Assembly (NCBI GenBank): GCA_905198295.1
Contig: CAJKBW010000092.1
Location: 1-10,914, forward strand
Reading direction: 5' to 3'
Source: an uncultured Oscillospiraceae bacterium
GTDB taxonomy: Bacteria; Bacillota; Clostridia; Oscillospirales; Acutalibacteraceae
Length of the DNA stretch: 10,914 nucleotides
Within the stretch, counting starts at the first letter, position 1. Each line of letters begins with the position of its first letter. A program made the translations under genes and the position numbers. The notes under the pieces were generated by a model. That model made no database searches. It was not told the origin of the DNA and saw only the letters and a program-made list of their open reading frames with translations. Shown here piece by piece: positions 6,466-10,914 of this stretch.

Positions 6466-7161
6466 TCACTCCCCACTGGCAGCAAGTTGCGTGCCAACAT
6501 CGCGTTTGAGCTGCTCCCAGGCGTCCTCATGCTCCACATAATACAACGGGCACAGCTTGCCGGTCACGTCGTAGTGCCGAATCAGGTTCTCCTCGTCCAG
6601 CTGCAGCTCCTCACACAGCCAAGCCGCCAGTCGGATCAGCGCCGCATAGGTTTCTTCGCTGAATTTTCCCGTTTCGTCGGGATGGCATACTTCAATCGAT
6701 ATGGTGTCGATGTTGCGCTGATTGGTGGCAGCAGATTTTTCATACAGCGGCAGGCACTGCACGATCTCGCCGTCGAGCCCGACGATAAAATGAGAGCAGA
6801 CCTCCACCCCCGGCTGGTTGAAATAGCTGCGGTTGCCCATCGCGGAGGTGCCGGGATTGCCGACGTAATGGATCGCGATATCCCGTACCACCGGAATTGT
6901 CTCCCCGGTGCGCGCGTCGCCGTCCGGATCGAGGAATGCCTGCTCGATCCAGGCGGGGCTTTCGATCTTCGTCAGATCAACCCGCGGCTGCCGCGTACAC
7001 TTGACCAGCAGCCCGGCCGCTGCCGCAAATACCGCCAGTATGCCGAAAAACATACACCATCGCCGTATCTGTCTGCGGCGGCGCCGTTTCTCCCGCTGCA
7101 GGCGGTTGGCCCGTATCGCCGCGGCCGTATACGGATCATACCGCTTCCCTTCATCCCGCAT
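6466..7161 (-). CDS. Membrane-anchored N-acetylmuramoyl-L-alanine amidase (Amidase_2)
   Basis: A 231-residue predicted cell-wall hydrolase that would cleave the amide bond between MurNAc and L-Ala in peptidoglycan. An Arg/Lys-rich cytoplasmic segment (about 17-34) precedes one hydrophobic helix (about 35-53), an uncleaved N-terminal anchor with the catalytic part outside. The Amidase_2/PGRP-like domain spans about 90-225. Predicted zinc ligands are H98 (IHYVGN), H196 (RHYDVTGK) and C204 (KLCP); E157 (SIEVC) and K202 fit the conserved active-site region, and SHFIV (123-127) matches the fold. The start at 7161 was chosen because GGGAGGG (7174-7168) lies six bases upstream; the ATG two codons earlier abuts that site, and a 275-residue version from 7293 would add no recognisable domain. 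No clear promoter was found; a palindrome CCGCATATGCGG lies at 7181-7192. Confidence 0.87.
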   Translation of the reverse strand: MRDEGKRYDPYTAAAIRANRLQREKRRRRRQIRRWCMFFGILAVFAAAAGLLVKCTRQPRVDLTKIESPAWIEQAFLDPDGDARTGETIPVVRDIAIHYVGNPGTSAMGNRSYFNQPGVEVCSHFIVGLDGEIVQCLPLYEKSAATNQRNIDTISIEVCHPDETGKFSEETYAALIRLAAWLCEELQLDEENLIRHYDVTGKLCPLYYVEHEDAWEQLKRDVGTQLAASGE

Positions 7162-7336
7162 CGCCATCCCTCCCGGACCACCGCATATGCGGCGCTGTGT
7201 TATTTTCTGCCGGCTGCCATTCTGCCGTCCATGGCATCCCCTCAAAGGTCTATGCCGGAAATTCCACCGAAATCCCACTTTTTTAAAATCCATCGATCGG
7301 CCGTACCAGCCGCACCACTTCAGTCATACGCGGACA

Positions 7337-7366
7337 AAAATGCCCCGCCAAATGGCGAGGCATTTT
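7337..7366 (-). terminator. Intrinsic terminator of the PrsA-like gene
   Basis: Arms AAAATGCC (7337-7344) and GGCATTTT (7359-7366) pair perfectly. After one mismatch the inner CGCC/GGCG arms pair, with a four-base AAAT loop. Read on the minus strand the stem runs into a T5 tract. It lies ten bases past the stop of the lipoprotein gene, so that gene and the downstream amidase are probably separate transcripts. Confidence 0.8.
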
Positions 7367-7376
7367 AAAGGCCGAC

Positions 7377-8621
7377 TTATGCTGCATCCTTCTCAAAATT
7401 CTTTGGGCTGCACTTTTTAATCGCGGAGTCATCCGGCGTCCAAGTCTTGCCGAGTTCCTCGATCACCGGATCCATCAGCTCGTCATAGGCGTCGCTCTTC
7501 TCTTTAGAAATGATCGACTCGCGGTTTTCCTTGTAGAAATCCTCGCGCCCCTCGCCCTCTTCGGGATCCAGCCGCAGAATCAGCGCCGCGGTCAGCTTGG
7601 TCGCGCTTTTCTTGTATTCCACCCGCTTGGCTTCATTCACATTGACCGACTGCACCGCCTTGACAAAATCCTCGTCGGTGTAGGTCTTCGCGTCGATATC
7701 CTTGCGGTTCGGATCCTTGACTTCCTCTTCATCATCGCCGCTGTCGTCGGCATCCTCATCGCCGTCCGCCGCCGTTGTAGTCGTGGTTGTGGGCGCCTCA
7801 GTGGTCGTGGTTGTCGTGGTGGCGTCGTCGCCGTCGGCATCGTCATCCTTGTCGGCGGCCTTTTCGTCCTCATTGTATTTCTCGATTGCCTTATCGAAAT
7901 CGCCGGTTTCGTTGTAGATTTCCAGATAACCGTCCAGCCGGTCGTAGACCTTCTGTTTTTCCTCGTCGCTGAGTTCCTTGCCGTCGTCGTCGGTCAGCGG
8001 GATCTCAATGACCTTGTAGCTCAGATAGTTGTCGGTGAAATACTTCCGGATTTCCTCCTCCGGCATCATGAAGGGCGCCTCGGGATTGGTCTCGCCGTCG
8101 TAGAGGCCGTAGAACAGCGCGTTGTCGTTGAGCTGCACAGCACGATAGGCGGCCGCAAAATGCTCCTTGCTGATACCGAGCTTGAGCAGATCGTCCGCAC
8201 CGTACTGATTCAGCTGGGTGTTCACCTCGTCGATATCCTCCTGACTCGGGGAAATGCCGTACTCGGTGAGCTTGTTTTCCAGCGCGCGCTGGCGGATCAT
8301 CATGTCCTTGGCCAGCTGCTTGATATAGGCCTCCAGCTTGAGCGTGGGGGCATCCTCTTCTTCGCCGTAGGGCAGTTCCAGATCCCACACGTCTTTAACC
8401 GTGCTGCCGCCCTGCATGCTCTGCATATAGAGGTAGTACTGTGCCTGCTGCATAACCTGGCTGTACGCAAGATAGAGATAGGCCAGGTATTCACCCGTTT
8501 CGTACTGCTGGCCGTCGAGGGTAACGGCGTATTTCGGCGTCGAGCAGCCGGATGCGAGCAGCGTTCCCATCACCAGAACCGCAGTCAGTACGGCGCATAA
8601 CGCCCGCTTAAGCTTTAACAT
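7377..8621 (-). CDS. PrsA/SurA-like lipoprotein with degenerate parvulin domain and Thr-rich insert
   Basis: A 414-residue predicted extracytoplasmic lipoprotein. Basic residues and a hydrophobic stretch (7-22) lead to the lipobox LASGC, with C26 as the lipidated residue. A Tyr-rich helical segment (40-70) and helices to about 185 resemble the SurA/PrsA N-terminal chaperone domain. MPEEEIRKYF (186-195) and the region after it align with the start of a PpiC/parvulin domain (about 200-250). The usual HILV histidine is absent (KVIEIPL instead). At about 251-305 this domain is interrupted by an Asp/Glu-rich segment containing runs of seven and six threonines separated by EAP. The domain seems to resume at about 330-390. 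The protein probably assists folding of secreted proteins; isomerase activity is doubtful. ATG 8621 has AAGGAGG (8637-8631) nine bases upstream; the reading frame extends further but without a signal peptide at its start. Confidence 0.83.
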   Translation of the reverse strand: MLKLKRALCAVLTAVLVMGTLLASGCSTPKYAVTLDGQQYETGEYLAYLYLAYSQVMQQAQYYLYMQSMQGGSTVKDVWDLELPYGEEEDAPTLKLEAYIKQLAKDMMIRQRALENKLTEYGISPSQEDIDEVNTQLNQYGADDLLKLGISKEHFAAAYRAVQLNDNALFYGLYDGETNPEAPFMMPEEEIRKYFTDNYLSYKVIEIPLTDDDGKELSDEEKQKVYDRLDGYLEIYNETGDFDKAIEKYNEDEKAADKDDDADGDDATTTTTTTEAPTTTTTTAADGDEDADDSGDDEEEVKDPNRKDIDAKTYTDEDFVKAVQSVNVNEAKRVEYKKSATKLTAALILRLDPEEGEGREDFYKENRESIISKEKSDAYDELMDPVIEELGKTWTPDDSAIKKCSPKNFEKDAA

Positions 8622-8642
8622 CGCACATTTCCTCCTTGAAAA

Positions 8643-8659
8643 ACCGGCTTCAAGCCGGT
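8643..8659 (-). promoter_or_regulatory. Terminator-like hairpin in the leader of the PrsA-like gene
   Basis: On the minus strand ACCGGC-TTGAA-GCCGGT is followed directly by a T run and then by the AAGGAGG ribosome site. It lies between the promoter at 8719-8691 and the start codon, so it could act as an attenuator or limit access to the ribosome site. The stem is only six GC-rich pairs. A CCGGC copy slightly upstream in the transcript (in 8668-8680) could compete for the right arm. Confidence 0.45.
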
Positions 8660-8690
8660 CACAACCGCCGCCGGGGCAGTTTTGACACCT

Positions 8691-8719
8691 ATTATACATG
8701 CTTTGAGACCTTTTGTAAA
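8691..8719 (-). promoter_or_regulatory. Promoter of the PrsA-like lipoprotein gene
   Basis: On the minus strand TTTACA (8719-8714) and a perfect TATAAT (8696-8691) are separated by 17 bases. This is the best sigma-A match in the window. Transcription would start near 8684 and give a leader of about 60 bases that includes the hairpin at 8643-8659. Confidence 0.82.
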
Positions 8720-8977
8720 CTCCAAATTCGGGAGATTTGCCCGCCGCTCCCCGTTTATACACGCAGGAATTTCCCCTTTACGGACGGCCCCGCGGCAAAA
8801 ATGGTGGAAAACTCTGTGGAAATGGTGGAGTATTTGCGGCTTTTCAGCCGCAATGTAAAGGATCGGTAAACGTTCTGTTATACATTTCGTAAATCTTCTC
8901 TTGTCAACAATCCTGAATTCACTTTTTCAATATCGGACAAGAACGGCAAGATGCCACTATTTTTTTTCGCCCGTATG
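8720..8977. other. Gene-free divergent region between PrsA-like and transketolase genes
   Basis: No coding region is supported. It contains repeated TGGTGGA/TGTGGAAA words at 8801-8830 and an eight-pair hairpin TTGCGGCT-TTTC-AGCCGCAA at 8834-8853 without a T run. It also holds a T8 tract at 8960-8967 just ahead of the transketolase -10 element and a minus-strand promoter candidate, listed separately. Confidence 0.5.
8877..8907 (-). promoter_or_regulatory. Possible second, upstream promoter toward the PrsA-like gene
   Basis: A perfect TTGACA (8907-8902) faces TATAAC (8882-8877) on the minus strand, but the 19-base spacing is longer than optimal. If active it would make a leader of about 250 bases for the lipoprotein gene. 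Confidence 0.3.
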
Positions 8978-8986
8978 TGCTATAAT
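8978..8986 (+). promoter_or_regulatory. Extended -10 promoter of the transketolase operon
   Basis: TGCTATAAT is a perfect extended -10 element (TGn plus TATAAT at 8981-8986). The expected -35 position (8958-8963) is only a T-rich stretch, which the extended -10 can offset. Transcription would start near 8993. The roughly 70-base leader can form a hairpin with arms GCCGGC at 9000-9005 and 9020-9025. No known riboswitch was recognised in it. Confidence 0.65.
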
Positions 8987-9061
8987 GGGACACGGAATTG
9001 CCGGCAGGCGAAAAGTGCGGCCGGCGGAAAAACATCGTCAGGAGAAAGGAAGATCGTATTC

Positions 9062-9907
9062 ATGGACGCTGCCTCCAAGAAGCGGCTGTCGGCGCTGGCC
9101 ACCCGCATCCGCATGCTGGTCATCGAGGGCACGTATAATGCCAAAAGCGGACATCCGGGCGGATCGTTGTCGATCGCCGATACCCTAGCCTATCTGTATT
9201 TTCAGGAGATGCAGGTGGATCCCGCACAGCCGAAATGGTCGGAGCGCGACCGTCTGGTGCTGTCGAAAGGGCATACCGCCCCGGCGCTGTACGGCGCGCT
9301 GGCGCTCAAAGGCTTTTTCCCGGAGGAGGAGATCCGCTCGCTGCGCCATACCGGCGCAATGCTGCAGGGTCATCCCGACATGAAGGGCACCCCCGGCGTG
9401 GACATGTCCACAGGCTCGCTCGGCCAGGGCATCTCGGCGGCGGCTGGCATGGCGCTCGCCGGCAAGCTGGACGGCGCGGACTATCGTGTGTACGCGATCC
9501 TCGGCGACGGCGAGATCGAAGAGGGCCAGGTCTGGGAAGCGGCGATGTTTGCCGCACATAAAAAGCTGGATAACCTGTGCCTGGTGATCGACAATAATGA
9601 TCTGCAGATCGACGGCACGCTCGAGGAGGTCAATTCCCCGTACCCGATCCCGGAAAAATTTGCGGCCTTCGGCTTTAACGTCGTGGAGATCGACGCGCAT
9701 GATTTTGATCAGATCGAAGCGGCGTTTGCGGCGGCGCGCGCCTGCAAGGGCAAGCCGACCGCGATCGTGCAGAAATCGGTCAAGGGCAAGGGCGTGTCCT
9801 TTATGGAGAATCAGGTCGGCTGGCACGGCAGTGCTCCGAATCAGGAGCAGTACGCGCAGGCGATGGAAGAACTGAAAGCCGAGCTTGCCAAATATGAGGA
9901 GGAATAG
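9062..9907 (+). CDS. Transketolase, N-terminal subunit
   Basis: A 281-residue protein equal to the thiamine-diphosphate (PP) domain of transketolase, which transfers two-carbon ketol units between sugar phosphates in the non-oxidative pentose phosphate pathway. Visible conserved features are SGHPGG (29-34, H31), SKGHTAP (68-74, H71), QGHPD (102-106), the cofactor/magnesium motif GDGEIEEGQ (148-156) with its DNND partner (177-180), and GWHG (253-256). The length is normal for the split form; the other half is the next gene. ATG 9062 has AAAGGAAG (9045-9052) nine bases upstream. The frame is open back to an ATG at 8951, but that lies before the promoter's start point and the upstream residues match nothing in transketolase. 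It forms an operon with the C-terminal subunit after a two-base gap. Confidence 0.96.
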   Translation: MDAASKKRLSALATRIRMLVIEGTYNAKSGHPGGSLSIADTLAYLYFQEMQVDPAQPKWSERDRLVLSKGHTAPALYGALALKGFFPEEEIRSLRHTGAMLQGHPDMKGTPGVDMSTGSLGQGISAAAGMALAGKLDGADYRVYAILGDGEIEEGQVWEAAMFAAHKKLDNLCLVIDNNDLQIDGTLEEVNSPYPIPEKFAAFGFNVVEIDAHDFDQIEAAFAAARACKGKPTAIVQKSVKGKGVSFMENQVGWHGSAPNQEQYAQAMEELKAELAKYEEE

Positions 9908-9909
9908 GC

Positions 9910-10857
9910 ATGTCTGACGTGATCAAAAAAGCGACCCGTGACTCCTACGGCGCAGCGCTGGTGGAGCTCGGCGCCGAATACGATAACCTCGTGGTGCTGG
10001 ATGCGGACCTGGCTGCCGCCACCAAGACCGGCGGCTTCCGCAAGGCGTATCCGGACCGGTTTTTCGACTGCGGCATCGCTGAAGGCAATATGATGGGCGT
10101 AGCGGCCGGCCTGGCGGCCGCCGGCAAGATCGTGTTTGCTTCGTCCTTTGCGATGTTTGCGGCCGGCCGTGCATTTGAGCAGGTGCGCAACTCCATCGGC
10201 TACCCGCACCTGAACGTCAAAATCGGCGCAACCCACGCAGGAATCTCGGTCGGCGAGGACGGTGCAACCCATCAGTGCTGCGAGGATATTGCGCTCATGC
10301 GCACCATTCCCGGCATGACCATCCTGAATCCGGCCGACGATAACGAGGCGAAGCAGGCGGTGCGCGCGGCAGTGGAGATGAACGGCCCGGTGTACCTGCG
10401 GTTCGGCCGCCTGGCGGTGCCGGTGGTCACCCCTGCGGATTATACCTTTAAGATCGGTAAAGGCGCGGTGCTCCGGGATGGTAAGGATGTAACCATCGTC
10501 GCGACCGGTCTGATGGTCGGCGAAGCGCTGACTGCGGCAGAGCAGCTCGCTGGCGAAGGCATTTCGGCGCGGGTGATCAATATGGCGACCATTAAGCCGA
10601 TCGACCGCGATATTCTGGTCGAGGCGGCGCGGGATACCGGTGCGCTGGTAACGGCGGAAGAGCATAGCATCATCGGCGGCCTGGGCAGCGCGGTGGCGGA
10701 GGTCATCTGCGAAACGCTGCCGGTACCGGTGCTGCGGGTGGGCGTCAACGATACCTTCGGTTCGTCCGGCCCGGCGCTGGAGCTGCTGAAAAAGTACGGC
10801 CTGTGCGCAGAGAATATCGCGGCGCACGTCAAAGAGGCGTATCGCCTGAAAAAGTAA
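9910..10857 (+). CDS. Transketolase, C-terminal subunit
   Basis: A 315-residue protein equal to the pyrimidine-binding and C-terminal domains of transketolase. Together with the preceding gene product it would make the active thiamine-diphosphate enzyme at the subunit interface. The cofactor-activating glutamate is E58 in GIAEGNMMG (55-63). SSFAMFAAGRAFEQVR (78-93) and THAGISVGEDGATHQ (108-122) are typical of the Pyr domain, and the C-terminal domain begins near 180 with AEEHSIIGGLGSAVAE as its clearest block. AGGAGG (9897-9902) lies inside the end of the upstream gene, seven bases before ATG 9910. The two-base gap implies coupled translation and balanced subunits. Complete, with no missing key residue seen. 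1-deoxyxylulose-5-phosphate synthase is related but is normally one chain. Confidence 0.96.
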   Translation: MSDVIKKATRDSYGAALVELGAEYDNLVVLDADLAAATKTGGFRKAYPDRFFDCGIAEGNMMGVAAGLAAAGKIVFASSFAMFAAGRAFEQVRNSIGYPHLNVKIGATHAGISVGEDGATHQCCEDIALMRTIPGMTILNPADDNEAKQAVRAAVEMNGPVYLRFGRLAVPVVTPADYTFKIGKGAVLRDGKDVTIVATGLMVGEALTAAEQLAGEGISARVINMATIKPIDRDILVEAARDTGALVTAEEHSIIGGLGSAVAEVICETLPVPVLRVGVNDTFGSSGPALELLKKYGLCAENIAAHVKEAYRLKK

Positions 10858-10866
10858 AGGTGACAA

Positions 10867-10901
10867 AAAAAGCCGGCGCGGTAAAACCGCGCCGGCTTTT
10901 T
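10867..10901 (+). terminator. Intrinsic terminator of the transketolase operon
   Basis: Arms AGCCGGCGCGGT (10871-10882) and ACCGCGCCGGCT (10886-10897) pair perfectly around a three-base loop. The flanking A and T runs lengthen the stem to about 16 pairs, and T5 follows on the plus strand. It starts ten bases after the stop codon. The A run on the left would let it also stop minus-strand transcripts from beyond the window. Confidence 0.95.
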
Positions 10902-10914
10902 ATACCGATGAAGG

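Noticed and set aside
6364..7368. 334-residue plus-strand open frame opposite the amidase gene
   Set aside because: It begins inside the bidirectional terminator and mirrors a gene with clear zinc-ligand motifs on the other strand.
8801..8830. Repeated TGGTGGAAA/TGTGGAAA words resembling DnaA boxes, hence a possible origin
   Set aside because: None matches the DnaA box consensus better than about seven of nine positions, and no dnaA, dnaN or rpmH gene is present.
8987..9061. Transketolase leader hairpin as a possible riboswitch
   Set aside because: A single GC stem with a purine-rich loop. I recognised no consensus of thiamine pyrophosphate or other known riboswitch classes, and the leader is too short for most.
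9841..10866. 341-residue minus-strand open frame opposite the transketolase C-terminal subunit
   Set aside because: Antisense to an unmistakable enzyme gene, with no domain of its own, and its start lies at the edge of the terminator.

Overview
The window looks like a chromosomal stretch of a GC-rich Gram-positive anaerobe of the Clostridia, most likely an Oscillospiraceae (Ruminococcaceae) relative. The basis is GC-rich coding sequence with strong AGGAGG-type Shine-Dalgarno sites, a lipoprotein PrsA/SurA-like chaperone, a two-gene split transketolase, a SWIM-SNF2 helicase of the Firmicutes type and intrinsic terminators with T tracts. This assignment is inferred from gene content, not from a database search. 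No rRNA, tRNA, CRISPR array, transposase, prophage gene or replication origin was recognised.

Layout. Positions 1-218 hold no convincing gene but five consecutive inverted repeats, one of them a terminator for the next two genes. Positions 219-591 (minus strand) encode two overlapping, paralogous 64-residue ribbon-helix-helix proteins. A divergent promoter region follows. A single large gene (844-4098, plus) encodes a SWIM-SNF2 ATPase. A gene-free stretch of about 400 bases (4099-4505) carries a promoter and four successive inverted repeats. It leads into a two-gene plus-strand operon: a GT2-GtrA membrane glycosyltransferase (4506-5600) and a divergent PlsC-like acyltransferase (5625-6347). 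A strong bidirectional terminator separates these from two minus-strand cell-envelope genes: a membrane-anchored amidase (6466-7161) and a SurA/PrsA-like lipoprotein (7377-8621). The lipoprotein has an acidic, threonine-rich insert, its own terminator, a near-consensus promoter and a terminator-like hairpin in its leader. Finally, 9062-10857 (plus) encodes the N- and C-terminal halves of transketolase as a tight operon closed by an intrinsic terminator.

How the genes fit together. The centre of the window (4506-8621) has an envelope theme: a polyprenyl-linked glycosyl transferase, an acyltransferase, a cell-wall amidase and an extracytoplasmic folding lipoprotein. Only the first two form an operon. 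The transketolase pair is ordinary pentose-phosphate metabolism. The SNF2 gene and the two RHH genes are divergently transcribed across about 250 bases. I see no complete defence, toxin-antitoxin or mobile system. The less ordinary features are the inverted-repeat array before the glycosyltransferase operon, the insert in the PrsA-like protein with its possible leader attenuator, the acyltransferase lacking the canonical catalytic aspartate, and the tandem orphan RHH pair.
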